In this document: positions 52,952 through 62,320 of the stretch, piece by piece
Layout of the letters: the number at the start of each line of letters is the position of its first letter
Position numbering within the stretch: the first letter of the stretch is position 1
Origin: Burkholderia cepacia
GTDB lineage: Bacteria; Pseudomonadota; Gammaproteobacteria; Burkholderiales; Burkholderiaceae
Direction: 5' to 3'
NCBI RefSeq assembly: GCF_029962485.1
Contig: NZ_CP073638.1
Location: 2,790,001 to 2,854,000 of the forward strand
DNA: 64,000 bases
Position numbers and translations under genes: made by a program
The notes under the pieces: model-generated
Databases searched by the model: none
What the model saw: only the letters and a program-made list of their open reading frames with translations
Told to the model about the DNA's origin: nothing

Positions 52952-53854
52952 CTACTTCTTGAGAAACCGCAGCGCGAAGCGCGCCATGCGCGGCACGAAC
53001 ATCGGGCGCAGCAGGCGCCTGTCGTAACCGGCCATGCGCCGGTCGTTCTCGGCCAGACACAGTTCGATCAGCTCCCGCGGGTTCAGCGCGTCGCCGATGT
53101 CGGCCGTGCCGGTGGCCGGAAAGTTCGCGTCACGCGCGGCGCCATCGGCATCGATGCCGCGCGCGATGCCGATCCGGTCGCGAATCAGTTGCACCCACAC
53201 GGCCGCGACACGCGCGAAGAACCACGGCCGGCGCCACCACGGCATCGTGCGCCAGTACCACGCGTACCAGTTCGCGAAGAACAGGATGTGGCGGCCTTCT
53301 TCCTGGATCACGGGCTCGAAGGTGTCGACGAGTTCGGGCGGGAAATAACCGGAGCGCTGCGCCGAGCGGAACAGGCCGAATGCGAAGAAGCTGTCGATGC
53401 ATTCGCTGAAGCCCGTCATCATCCACGACCATTCGGGATCCTTCGGCGCCGGGTAGGCCGGCTCGGGCGCGAGCCGGATGCCGTATGCCTCGACGAGCTT
53501 CGACAGCACGACCTTGTGGCGCGCTTCCTCGCCACCGTCCATCTCGAGCGCGCGGCGCAGCAGCGGATCGTCGACCGTCGCCGCGTAGGTCGCCACGCGG
53601 ATCGACGCGCGGCCTTCGGTCTGCACCGCGATGTCCCAGATCGGCAGCGACGTGAGCCGCCTGAGTTCGTCCGGTTTGAGCGCCGGCCAGTCGATCACGG
53701 CCGGCTTGTACGGGTTGTGTGTGTCGAGCAGCATGCGGCAGAACATCTGCATGTGCGCATCGGAACCGATCCGTACCGGACCTTGCCTCTCGAAGGTCCA
53801 GTTGCGCATTGCGTGATCTGCTGCTGCATGCTCTTCCTGCAGCGTGTCACTCAT
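52952..53854 (-). CDS. Ferritin-like diiron domain protein
   Basis: A 300-residue cytoplasmic helical protein. Two ExxH-type motifs, GGEEARHK (about residue 140) and QEEGRHILFF (about 220), with upstream Glu residues (QTEGRASIR) suggest a four-helix bundle diiron site as in ferritin-like oxygenases. I start it at ATG 53854 (MSDTLQEEH), since the earlier residues in frame are unconserved. Lone gene with the small gene 53950-54168 upstream on the same strand. The substrate is unknown; aldehyde or hydrocarbon oxygenases and iron storage are both possible. Confidence 0.75.
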   Translation of the reverse strand: MSDTLQEEHAAADHAMRNWTFERQGPVRIGSDAHMQMFCRMLLDTHNPYKPAVIDWPALKPDELRRLTSLPIWDIAVQTEGRASIRVATYAATVDDPLLRRALEMDGGEEARHKVVLSKLVEAYGIRLAPEPAYPAPKDPEWSWMMTGFSECIDSFFAFGLFRSAQRSGYFPPELVDTFEPVIQEEGRHILFFANWYAWYWRTMPWWRRPWFFARVAAVWVQLIRDRIGIARGIDADGAARDANFPATGTADIGDALNPRELIELCLAENDRRMAGYDRRLLRPMFVPRMARFALRFLKK

Positions 53855-53949
53855 GGCTGTTGTTATGCGATTACGGGTCGAAAGATTCTTGCATAGCTTT
53901 CGTAATCGCGTATTTTCGAGCGGCCATGCGGGCGCCGGCCAGGCGCGCG

Positions 53950-54168
53950 TCACGCGTTCGTGTCGACCCAGAGGCGGCCCCAGCGCGACGCGTAGGCGAG
54001 CGCGTGCTCTTCCTCGAAGAAGAAATCGATCGCGTCGAACGACACGGAGCGCGGCGACGGGCCGCTGCTCGCCTTCTCGATCGTCAGGTTGGCGGCGAAC
54101 AGCCCGTTCGGCAACCGGGCGGCTGCGGGGGCGACTTCATAGCCCTTGTAGCGGATCGTACGGTTCAT
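53950..54168 (-). CDS. Small conserved hypothetical protein
   Basis: A 72-residue protein (MNRTIRYKGYEVAPAAARLPNGLFAANLTIE..., ending WGRLWVDTNA) with alternating beta strands and one helix containing an acidic patch (DFFFEEEHA). It has the feel of a conserved Burkholderia orphan, with coherent protein-like composition, but no strong ribosome site. It ends 95 bp before the ferritin-like gene. Function unknown. Confidence 0.6.
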   Translation of the reverse strand: MNRTIRYKGYEVAPAAARLPNGLFAANLTIEKASSGPSPRSVSFDAIDFFFEEEHALAYASRWGRLWVDTNA

Positions 54169-54412
54169 GGCGTGCGCGGAAAAAGTTCGGACTTTCAGCG
54201 TACGAAAACCTGTCTGCGCCGTGAACCAATCTTTCGGCCAATGCTAATCACGCGGCAGGCCGAATCGTTATCGGGGCGGTACGCAGGGGAAGGGCAACGC
54301 GGGGAGGTGACAGCTTGCATGGCGCGTCGTCGCGCATCAGAAGACGGAAGACGCGCTGCGCGCGCCTGTCGAGCTTCGTCGACCGGGCGCGCGCGGCGCA
54401 ATGCGGCGGAGA

Positions 54413-55063
54413 TTACTGGTTGGCGATCTTCAGCACGGGTGCGAGCGCATCCACCGATGCCGCATGCGACGCCGCACGATGCGATGCGAAGGCGAGCGCG
54501 AACTCGGCCGCTTGCGCGCCGACCGTCTCGAGCTGGGCGGCGACCTTCGGATCCGAGCAGCTGTCGGCGCTGTCGAAGCGCGTTTCGAGCGTGTTCACGG
54601 TCGCGCCGAACGGTGTCGGCCAGCCGCGCAGTGCATGGACGATCGAACGCACCGACGTCAGCACGGTGCCGGCCGCCTGCCAGCCGTACGCGGTGACGAT
54701 CAGGCCGACCGCACGGCCGTCGAGATAGGGGCGCTCGTCGGCGCGCAGTTCCTCGAGGGTATCGAGCGCGTTCTTCACGAGACCGGAGACGCCGCCGTGA
54801 TAGCCGGGCGTCGCGATGATGATCGCGTCGGCCTGGCGCACGGCGTCGATCAGTTCGCGCTGCGCGTCGGTCAGCGTTTTGTGTTCGGGAGCGTAATGCG
54901 GCAGCGTATGCAGGAACGGGCCGTCGAACAGGCGCGTACGTGCGCCGGCGGCTTGCGCGCCGCGCAACGCGAACGACAGCGCGCGTTCGGTCGACGACGC
55001 CGCCCGGGTGGTACCGCCAATGCCGACGACGAACGGGCGGCGGTGTTGATCGAATGCAGTCAA
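54413..55063 (-). CDS. NADPH-dependent FMN reductase (flavodoxin-like)
   Basis: A 216-residue flavodoxin-fold enzyme. The FMN phosphate loop is GIGGTTRAASSTERAL; the second flavin contact is ATPGYHGGVSGLVKNALD, typical of the NADPH-dependent FMN reductase/chromate reductase family. AAGGAGCG precedes the ATG at 55063. It may supply reduced flavin or reduce quinones. No operon partner: the upstream region carries a small RNA on the opposite strand. Confidence 0.88.
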   Translation of the reverse strand: MTAFDQHRRPFVVGIGGTTRAASSTERALSFALRGAQAAGARTRLFDGPFLHTLPHYAPEHKTLTDAQRELIDAVRQADAIIIATPGYHGGVSGLVKNALDTLEELRADERPYLDGRAVGLIVTAYGWQAAGTVLTSVRSIVHALRGWPTPFGATVNTLETRFDSADSCSDPKVAAQLETVGAQAAEFALAFASHRAASHAASVDALAPVLKIANQ

Positions 55064-55225
55064 GGGGCGCTCCTTGGGGATGGCTTGCCCGGCTAAGCAC
55101 AGGCTTAAAACCAGATGGTAACGACCCCGTCGCCACTCTGAAAACGACTTTTCGTTCTATCGATATGCCGCAAGGCAGGGGCAATCGTGTGCGCGGCCAC
55201 CCAGATCGATATCAGAAATGCTTGG

Positions 55226-55254
55226 TTGGGACGACGGGCCGCGGTCGATAAGAT
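55226..55254 (+). promoter_or_regulatory. Sigma-70-like promoter for small RNA
   Basis: TTGGGA (55226-55231) and TAAGAT (55249-55254) match -35 and -10 consensus at 4 of 6 each with the ideal 17-bp spacing. The transcript would begin near 55261, leading directly into a terminator about 60 bp later. Confidence 0.5.
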
Positions 55255-55260
55255 GGGCCC

Positions 55261-55328
55261 GTCTCCTCCATGATGTCTCTACTGACATGGGTTGGCCCCG
55301 CCGCGCGGATGCAGGCGGGGCTTTTTTT
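55261..55328 (+). ncRNA. Candidate small RNA with CUCCUCC (anti-Shine-Dalgarno-like) motif
   Basis: About 68 nt from the predicted start to the end of the U tract. It has an early unstructured GUCUCCUCC, complementary to ribosome sites of the GGAGGAGAC type, then a small hairpin closed by CCATG/CATGG, then a strong terminator. No coding gene on this strand lies between the promoter and terminator, and both neighbouring genes are on the other strand. Not matched to any named RNA. Confidence 0.6.
55295..55328 (+). terminator. Strong Rho-independent terminator
   Basis: An 8-bp stem (GCCCCGCC with GGCGGGGC), 11-nt loop and seven Ts. Clear orientation on the plus strand. Confidence 0.92.
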
Positions 55329-55373
55329 CGTCCCGGTCAGAAAAAGGGGAGCGATGCGCGGGCCCGTTGCCCG

Positions 55374-55679
55374 TTACTCGAATACCGGCCGGAAGAAGTT
55401 GCGCTCGTAGCTCATGATGCAGCGCGTTTCCTCGGCGTAGCGGAACGCGGCCTGGCAGGCCGGATCTTCCTTCGAGCGTTCGCGGTAGCGCTCGTATTCG
55501 GCGAGGTTCGGGAACGAGAACATTGCAAGCGCGATGTTGTTCGCGCCTTCGGACGGCAGGAAGTAGCCATGATGCGTGCCGCCGAATTTTTCGACGAGCG
55601 GAATCCACATCTTGCCGTAGGTTTCGAACTCGTCGAGCTTGTACGGATCGATGACGTAGCGAAGGAAGCAGGTGACCAT
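55374..55679 (-). CDS. NIPSNAP-family protein
   Basis: A 101-residue ferredoxin-like (dimeric alpha/beta barrel) protein: VTCFLRYVIDPYKLDEFETYGKMWIPLVEKFGG (landmark only), HHGYFLPSEGANNIALAMFSFPNLAEYERY, typical of the NIPSNAP domain. Start at ATG 55679. The role of bacterial NIPSNAP proteins is undefined; they often accompany catabolic enzymes. Monocistronic here. Confidence 0.85.
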   Translation of the reverse strand: MVTCFLRYVIDPYKLDEFETYGKMWIPLVEKFGGTHHGYFLPSEGANNIALAMFSFPNLAEYERYRERSKEDPACQAAFRYAEETRCIMSYERNFFRPVFE

Positions 55680-55958
55680 GAGTGCGCCCGGAGCGGTGAG
55701 GATCCGGCGAGTCTGGATGGCGCGGCCGCCTGTGTCAACGGCGCACGCCGACGCGTGATCCGGCCGCGGGATGCATTGCTTGCGCAAACAACGATCGGTG
55801 CACTTTCATGCGTTTGCAACGACCCGCGCAGCGCCGCGGCGCGCACCGTTTCAACCGTCTCTCCCGCACGCATTTCCCCAAACTTTTACGACATTTTTTC
55901 TTGCGACAGCGGCTGGCGCGCTCATAGACTTCGGGCATCCCAACCACGGAGCATGGCA

Positions 55959-56747
55959 ATGTCGATACCCTGGAACGCGATCGCCGAACGTCCCTCCGCC
56001 GCGCCGCCTTCCGTGAGCGCCGACCGGGTGGTCGTACGGCGTTTCGATCCGGCATTCGACAGCTATGCACAACTCACGCCGATGCTGCATCGCGCCTTCG
56101 CGCGGCTCGGCGCGATGGGGCTCAACTGCACGTGCGTCGATCAGGACGAAGACGTCACGCGCCGCCGTGCGGAAGCCGGCGAGTGCTACGTCGCCGTTTG
56201 TGGCGGGCGTGTCGTCGGTACGGCCACGCTGTATGCGACCGATCCGTCGTCGGCGTGCTCGCTGTACCGGCGCGAAGGCGTCGCAAGCGTGCGGCAGGTG
56301 GCCGTGGACCCCGATTGCCAGAGCCGCGGGATCGGCGCGCTGTTGCTGTCGTTCGCCGAGCAGTGGGCCGCGTTGCGCGGCTATACGCTGCTCGCGCTCG
56401 ATACGCCGCATCCTGCTTCGCACCTGCTGGCGTTCTACGGCACGCAGGGCTTCGAGGTCGTCGACGTGATGCGTTTCGCCGGCAAGCGCTATGACAGCGC
56501 GATCCTCTGCAAGCGGCCCGTTGCGCACGTCGCGCGCCGTGTGTCGCCGGCGTCGCGGATGGCGGCACGTGTCGCGGCCGTGAGGCGTGTTGCGTATGCG
56601 TTGCCGTCGCGCGTGGCCGCGGTGGCCCGGCGCGACCCGCACGTGCGCCGCGCCGCTGGTTGGGCCGCGCGTCGTGCGGCCGGCGCTGCTAGCTGCCGCT
56701 CGTCGCCGTGGCGGCCGCGCCAGCACGGGCGCTACACGTTCGGCTGA
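55959..56747 (+). CDS. GNAT acetyltransferase with Arg-rich tail
   Basis: A 262-residue protein. The GNAT core runs to about residue 185: VRQVAVDPDCQSRGIGALLLSFAEQWA holds the acetyl-CoA loop (QSRGIG), followed by YGTQGFEVVDVMRF. The remaining ~75 residues are dominated by Arg and Ala (RRVSPASRMAARVAAVRR, AVARRDPHVRRAAGWAARR) and look disordered or nucleic-acid binding. ATG 55959 is chosen over 55953 because GGAG is then 7 bp away. Substrate unknown. Confidence 0.8.
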   Translation: MSIPWNAIAERPSAAPPSVSADRVVVRRFDPAFDSYAQLTPMLHRAFARLGAMGLNCTCVDQDEDVTRRRAEAGECYVAVCGGRVVGTATLYATDPSSACSLYRREGVASVRQVAVDPDCQSRGIGALLLSFAEQWAALRGYTLLALDTPHPASHLLAFYGTQGFEVVDVMRFAGKRYDSAILCKRPVAHVARRVSPASRMAARVAAVRRVAYALPSRVAAVARRDPHVRRAAGWAARRAAGAASCRSSPWRPRQHGRYTFG

Positions 56748-56976
56748 GTGCCGCGCGCCGGTTCGTTTTCCTGCTTTGCCGCGTAAACGTCGTAAGAGCG
56801 GAGTGTGGCGCTCCCGCTCGTGTACGGCCCTTGAGACACCCCCGCCGCGCCGCGGCGAAACGGATGTTTACGCGCCTTTTATTCCCTGACGCGATCCTTT
56901 GCCGCGATCTTCACGCGAACCTTCATAAGATGGTTGCGTGGAAATGGAAGCCGCATGCGCGACGACGCGCTTCGCG

Positions 56977-58335
56977 TCACTCGTTGCGGCCGCGCGTGTC
57001 GCCGCCGCCCTTCGCGAGCCGCCACGCGATCGTGCCGAGCACACCGACCGCGACGACCAGCGCGCCCCACAGCACGTAGCGGCGTGTCGCGTCGGTATCG
57101 GCGGCCGGCACCGGCGCGACCGCCGATACCGGCAGTGCAGCGCCGACTCGTGCGGGCCGAACTTCGGGCACCATGCCGACCAGCAGCGCATCGCGGCTCA
57201 CTGCCGACGACACTAGCGAAGCGTCGCCGACGCCGAGCGTAAACGGCGGTGTGCCGCGTGCCACGAAGGTCAGCGCGGCAGGATGCCAGCCGATCGCGAC
57301 GGCCGGCTGGCCGCCGCCGAACCCGCCGTTGCGCATGTCGACGACGATCCGCCATGCGCGATCCGTGTCCGCCGCGAATTCGAGCGGCGGATTGCGCTGC
57401 TCGCCGGCCTTGCCCTGCAACCGGAACAGCACAGCGCCCGCGACGTCGCGCCACGGCGCTTGCGCGTCGGTGCGGCTCTGCAGCGTCGCGCGCGCGACGG
57501 TGTTCGGCTGCGGCAGGTCGATGCGCACGCGATCGACCGGATACGCGCCGTCGGTGTCGAACAGATACTCACCCGGCGTACTGCCGGCGCGCACGCGTAC
57601 CGCGTCGCGCCACTGGCGCGGCACGGACGCGGTGTCGGTTCCGCGAGCGTCGCGCGGATGCGTTTCGACGTCGATCGACGCGATCGCGGGCGCGCCGTCG
57701 AGCCAGTCCAGCCGCAGGTAGCGAGGTGCCGCGCCTTCGAGCGCGATGCGTTCCTGCACCAGCATGTCGTCGCCGTGGCCGACCTTCAGCAACTGCGTGC
57801 TGCCGAGCGGCCGCCAGTTGCGCAGGTCGTCGCTCGCTTCGATCGCGACACGCCCCTGATAGCTGTCGTCGCCCACATGCACGAGCAGCGCGTCGATGGT
57901 GCCGTCCGTATGCGACAGGTCGACGAGGTCGACGCCATGCTTCGTGCGTGCCGGTGCGGCGGTCGCCGCGCGCAGCGCACCGTCCGGGCCGACCGTCACG
58001 CCGAGCGGCGCGCTGCCGTTGTCGGCGCGGGCCGGCGGCAGCGGAAACCAGTGCACCGGCGTGCGCGTCGGCGGCACCGCGGGTGCGGCCGCGACGGGTG
58101 CGTCGAGCGAATACGGCACCGGTTCGCCCGCGCCGTTGAAGATGCGCACGTCGCCGAGATCGTCGCGCCGGCTCGTCGCATACACGGGCTGCGGCACGGT
58201 GAGCTGGTAATACGCGGCGCTGCCGTCGAGGTCGAGCGCGAAGCGTTGCGTGACGCGTCCGGCGTCAGGTGCGCCGTCGGCCGCCGCGAACGACGCGAGC
58301 AGGCTCAGTCCGAGCAGGGCGGCGAGTCGCTTCAT
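56977..58335 (-). CDS. DUF3999 membrane-anchored protein
   Basis: A 452-residue protein with a signal peptide (MKRLAALLGLSLLASFAAA), a large periplasmic beta-rich part with repeated discoidin-like strands (VAIEASDDLRNWRPLGS, APRYLRLDWLDGAP, PGEYLFDTDGAYPVDRVRI) and one C-terminal membrane segment (YVLWGALVVAVGVLGTIAWRLA). This is the DUF3999 layout. Its ATG overlaps the stop of the DUF2339 gene (ATGA), and the two families are regularly paired, so they probably form a membrane complex of unknown purpose. Confidence 0.85.
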   Translation of the reverse strand: MKRLAALLGLSLLASFAAADGAPDAGRVTQRFALDLDGSAAYYQLTVPQPVYATSRRDDLGDVRIFNGAGEPVPYSLDAPVAAAPAVPPTRTPVHWFPLPPARADNGSAPLGVTVGPDGALRAATAAPARTKHGVDLVDLSHTDGTIDALLVHVGDDSYQGRVAIEASDDLRNWRPLGSTQLLKVGHGDDMLVQERIALEGAAPRYLRLDWLDGAPAIASIDVETHPRDARGTDTASVPRQWRDAVRVRAGSTPGEYLFDTDGAYPVDRVRIDLPQPNTVARATLQSRTDAQAPWRDVAGAVLFRLQGKAGEQRNPPLEFAADTDRAWRIVVDMRNGGFGGGQPAVAIGWHPAALTFVARGTPPFTLGVGDASLVSSAVSRDALLVGMVPEVRPARVGAALPVSAVAPVPAADTDATRRYVLWGALVVAVGVLGTIAWRLAKGGGDTRGRNE

Positions 58336-61300
58336 GGCTGGTCGTCCTGTTGCGCGGCGGCCTTCGGCGGCAGCGGCGAGAAATACCCGATCAACAGCAG
58401 CAGCACGCCGATCCCGATGAACGACACGATGCGCTCGATACCGGTCACGTGCGACAGGTCGAACAGGAACAGCTTGACGACCGTCAGCGCGAGCAGCGCG
58501 GCGCCGACAAACCACAGCGGACGCAGCCCGCGGCGCGTGGCCCAGATCGTGATCGCGAGCGCGCAGAGCGTCCAGTACACGGACACCGATGCCTGCACGA
58601 GCGTCGATTCGGCCATCGCGCCGAATTCGTACGGCACGCCGGCCCAGTGATGCAGCGTGCGCAGCAGGATCGCGTTCAGCCACAGGAACGCGGTGGCGCC
58701 GGCCGCGCTCAACAGCTCGACGCGATACTTGCCGAACGACCAGCCGAGCTTGCGTGCGCGGATGAACCACGATGCAGCGAGCGCATAGACGACCGCGAGC
58801 ACGAGATCGAGCGGGTTGAAGAGCGGCACGCGCGCCCAGCTTCCGCCGTCCTGCGTGAAGTTCGCGTAGAAGGTCCACACCCACATCACGACGATCAGCG
58901 GCAACGACGCGAACGCGCATACACGTGCGATGCCGTCGCGGCGCGTCAGCCACATCCCGGCGAACGCGAACAGGCTCCAGCCGACCATGAACACCTGCTG
59001 GATGCCGAACGACGACAACACGGTGTCGATGTCGTAACCCATGTGGAAACGGTGATGCAATGTGCGCAGCATCAGTGCGTTGAACCACAGGAATACGGTT
59101 GCGACCGCAACGTAATCGACGGCGCGCGGATGCCATGCGATGCCGAGCGTTTTCAGGCGGCGCGGCCACACGGCGAACGCGACGAAGATCAGGAACTGCG
59201 CGATGTCGAGTGGATTGAGCAGCGGCAGCCAGAACAGCGGTGCGGCGTCGCCGTCGCTGATCGTGCTGGCGAGGCTCCACAGCCACAGCAGCGCGGCGAG
59301 CGGCGCGGCGCCCCATACCTGGTACGCACGCGGGAACGCCGCGACGGGCCAGCGCAGGCGCGAGCCGGGGCCCGACACGAGCAGGAGCAGCGCGCCGAAG
59401 CCGTATGCCCACGCGCTCCAGCTCCATGCGCCTTCGGGGACGAACGCGCGCAGGCGCCAGAAGCCTTCGAGCGACAGCAGCCCGCACAGGGTCCAGAACG
59501 TCAGCGTATGGAGCGGCGCGATGATGCCGGCGGCGATCGATGGCACCGTGCCGTTCGCGGCATCGGTGCCGGCCGTGCCGCGCGACTGGCGCCACAGCAG
59601 GGCAAGGCCCGCGCCGACGGCGATGGGCCACGCGAACGCGCCCATCCCCGACAGCGGCGCTTCGTGTGCGTCGAACGCGCGCAGCGCGAGCAGCGCCAGC
59701 ACCGGCGTCAGCGCAAGCGCGGGCCATTCGGCGAGCGGCCATGTGAGCCGACGGCGTGCCACATGCGCGAGCGACGCGGTGCCGGCCGCGAACAGCGCGG
59801 TCGCATCGACGACGAAGCGATCGACATGCAGGTCGACGTGACGGCTCGCATAGACGAGGATCTCGTGCAGCCCGCCGCTGACCCACCACAGCAGCCCCCA
59901 CGCAGCGGCCGCGGCGCCGATCTCGGGCATCCACGCATGCCACGCGCGCGCTTCGTCGCGCCCGTGCAGCCACCAGCCGGTGAACAGGCCGGCAAGTGCG
60001 ATCAGCAGCATCGCGATGTACGGGCTGTTGAGCACGGGCAGCGCGGTGGCGTCGGCCGGCCCGAGCAGGCTCGTGAAGAACGCGCCGGCCGCGGCGACCT
60101 GCATCAGCAGCCCGAAGCCGAACGGCAGCAGGCGCTTCTGGCGCACGCCGAGCCACACGATGGCCGCGCCTTCGATCGCCCACGCGGCGCTGGTCGTCGG
60201 GCCCGAAAACGCGAGCGGCACGGCCAGCGTCGCGAAGATGACCGCGAGCGCGAGCATCGATTCGAACAGCAGCCCGAGGCGATCGCGGCGCCGCGCGAGC
60301 CACGCAGCGACGGCGACATAGAACGCTGATAGCGCGACGGCACTCCACGCGAGCCCGAATGGCATGCCCTTCACGAGCGATGCCTGCAGCGCGGTCGCGA
60401 TGATCGGCGTGCCGAACACGAGCGTGCCGTCCACGTAGTGCCGCAGCGCGAGTTCGCGTTTCACCGCATACAGCAGAGCGATACCGACGTACATCAGGAA
60501 GAACAGGATCAGGAACGGCTCGGTGCTCGCGAACAGCGCGGGACGATAGGCCGTCACGCCCCACGCCGAGCCGATCGTGAACGTGAATACGAAGCCGAGC
60601 AGGTTCAGCGGGCGCCACGCCTTGAACCACGCGATCGCGAAGATGCCCGCGTTCAGCAGCGCGTAGTAGCTGAACAGCGCAACGTGGTTGCCCTGGCCGG
60701 TCGACAGCAGCACTGGCGCGAGGAAGCCGCCCGCGCTGCCCATGAACGCAAGCGGCAGCGCGTTCTGCCGCACCGCGAGGAACGCGCTCAGCGCGCAGAC
60801 CGCGACCATCAGCGGGAACGCCGCGCCGACGGGCAGCAGCGCGTAAAGCTTGGTGGCGGCGAAAATCGTCAGGTACAGGATGCCGATGCCGCCGCCCTGC
60901 AGCACCAGGCCGTAGGCTTCGCGACGCGCCCGCACGCGCCAGCCGATCGCGAGCAGCGCGGCGGCGGCGAGCGCCGTGCCAGCGAGGCGGAATTCGATCG
61001 GCAGCATGTTGTTGTCGGCCGCGTACTTGAGCAGGAACGCAACGCCGAAGAACAGCACGATGATCCCGACGCGCACGACCGTATTGCCGCCGAGCAGCCA
61101 GTCGCGCGCGGCGCCGAACGCACGGTCGACGATGCCGGGTTCGCGCGGCGCGGGCGGGGCAGGGCGGGCCGGTGCAGCGGGTGGGCTTGCCGTGGTGCTG
61201 ACGGGAGCCGGCGCGGGTGCTGCCGGGCGCGCTGCGGTTGCGGGCGCGGGCGTCGGTGCCGGTATCGAGTTGGAGGCCGGCGTGCCGGTTCGTGCGGCGG

Positions 61301-61703
61301 CAGGTTGTGCGGGGTGTACGGGCGGTGTCGGGAGGGGCGCCGACGGCGCGGATGCCGCACCGGCCGACGCCGTTTGCGCGACGCTGCCGGCTGTCGCTGC
61401 ACCGGCCTTCGCGCCGGCCAGCTGAGCGCGCAGCGAGTCGAGTTCGCGCGTGAGCGTGTCGACGGTCGCTTCGAGGCGCGCGACGCGATCGGCGAGCGGC
61501 AACGGCGTGGAAGGTGTTGTCGCGGACATCGCGAACGCATCGGGCGCGGCGCGCTTGCTCTTGAGCTTGTGTTGCTGCAGCGCGTGACCGATACAGAACC
61601 CGACGGCGGCCCCGAGCAGCGAGCCGTTCGCGGCCGAGAAATCCCCGATCAGGGCGGCGATGCCGCCCACGACGAAACCGATTACGGCGAATGCCCAGTT
61701 CAA
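58332..61703 (-). CDS. DUF2339 polytopic membrane protein
   Basis: A 1,123-residue inner-membrane protein with more than 20 hydrophobic helices. Order: N-terminal hydrophobic segment (NWAFAVIGFVVGGIAALIG), a coiled-coil (RVARLEATVDTLTRELDSLRAQL), a long Pro/Ala linker (about residues 115-200), then the DUF2339 multi-helix body. I start at TTG 61703 because GGGAG lies 7-8 bp upstream and the helix begins at once; GTG 61721 is an alternative. The frame is open to 62264 without conserved content. Coupled to DUF3999 downstream. Function unknown. Confidence 0.8.
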   Translation of the reverse strand: MNWAFAVIGFVVGGIAALIGDFSAANGSLLGAAVGFCIGHALQQHKLKSKRAAPDAFAMSATTPSTPLPLADRVARLEATVDTLTRELDSLRAQLAGAKAGAATAGSVAQTASAGAASAPSAPLPTPPVHPAQPAAARTGTPASNSIPAPTPAPATAARPAAPAPAPVSTTASPPAAPARPAPPAPREPGIVDRAFGAARDWLLGGNTVVRVGIIVLFFGVAFLLKYAADNNMLPIEFRLAGTALAAAALLAIGWRVRARREAYGLVLQGGGIGILYLTIFAATKLYALLPVGAAFPLMVAVCALSAFLAVRQNALPLAFMGSAGGFLAPVLLSTGQGNHVALFSYYALLNAGIFAIAWFKAWRPLNLLGFVFTFTIGSAWGVTAYRPALFASTEPFLILFFLMYVGIALLYAVKRELALRHYVDGTLVFGTPIIATALQASLVKGMPFGLAWSAVALSAFYVAVAAWLARRRDRLGLLFESMLALAVIFATLAVPLAFSGPTTSAAWAIEGAAIVWLGVRQKRLLPFGFGLLMQVAAAGAFFTSLLGPADATALPVLNSPYIAMLLIALAGLFTGWWLHGRDEARAWHAWMPEIGAAAAAWGLLWWVSGGLHEILVYASRHVDLHVDRFVVDATALFAAGTASLAHVARRRLTWPLAEWPALALTPVLALLALRAFDAHEAPLSGMGAFAWPIAVGAGLALLWRQSRGTAGTDAANGTVPSIAAGIIAPLHTLTFWTLCGLLSLEGFWRLRAFVPEGAWSWSAWAYGFGALLLLVSGPGSRLRWPVAAFPRAYQVWGAAPLAALLWLWSLASTISDGDAAPLFWLPLLNPLDIAQFLIFVAFAVWPRRLKTLGIAWHPRAVDYVAVATVFLWFNALMLRTLHHRFHMGYDIDTVLSSFGIQQVFMVGWSLFAFAGMWLTRRDGIARVCAFASLPLIVVMWVWTFYANFTQDGGSWARVPLFNPLDLVLAVVYALAASWFIRARKLGWSFGKYRVELLSAAGATAFLWLNAILLRTLHHWAGVPYEFGAMAESTLVQASVSVYWTLCALAITIWATRRGLRPLWFVGAALLALTVVKLFLFDLSHVTGIERIVSFIGIGVLLLLIGYFSPLPPKAAAQQDDQP

Positions 61704-62320
61704 CGCCTTGCTCCCTCTCACTATCGTTATCGTCCATCGATCGCGGATCGCACCGGATCGAGGCGGTTTCAGCACGGCCGGCAGGCGAACCGGCATGCGC
61801 GTGCCGCGTGGGTGGACCCTCGTGCGAAAGGCCCGCGGCAACGTCGCGATCAGCGTGTTTGCGGGGAATGTATCACAGCGGCCCGTCGCGGATTTCCGGG
61901 GTTGGCGCGGTATCGCGGCGTGCGCCGTCCGGTGTCGTCGAACGGCTTTTTGCACGGTCATGCTTTTTACCGGTGAATGCGCTGGGTGTTTTCGTCTGAA
62001 CAGACGGCCGCCGGATCGGACGTGAATTTGTCGCAAAGCGACGTGCCGCCGATGCACATTGGCGCAAAACCTCATGCGATGCGCGCCGCGCTGCTGCGCA
62101 CAAGTCCGACGGGCGATGCCCGCCGTTGTTGGGTGTGCGCGTATTGCACTGCCGCAATACGGTGCCGTCGCGCGGCGCGGCCCGCCAGGCGGGGCTGGAG
62201 GGCGTGTCGTATTTGCGCAAGCGTTTGTCGTAATTCGTCGGCAGGTCGGGGTTTTTTCTGGCAACTATGTAGGCACGCTATGACAAGCGCGAGTCCCCGC
62301 TACACGAGGAGAAGGTTTCG
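61704..62320. other. Intergenic region, no gene seen
   Basis: About 620 bp between divergent DUF2339 and ProV genes. Frames are short and unsupported on both strands. It must hold both promoters; a GAGGAGA ribosome site for proV is at its right end. Confidence 0.5.
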
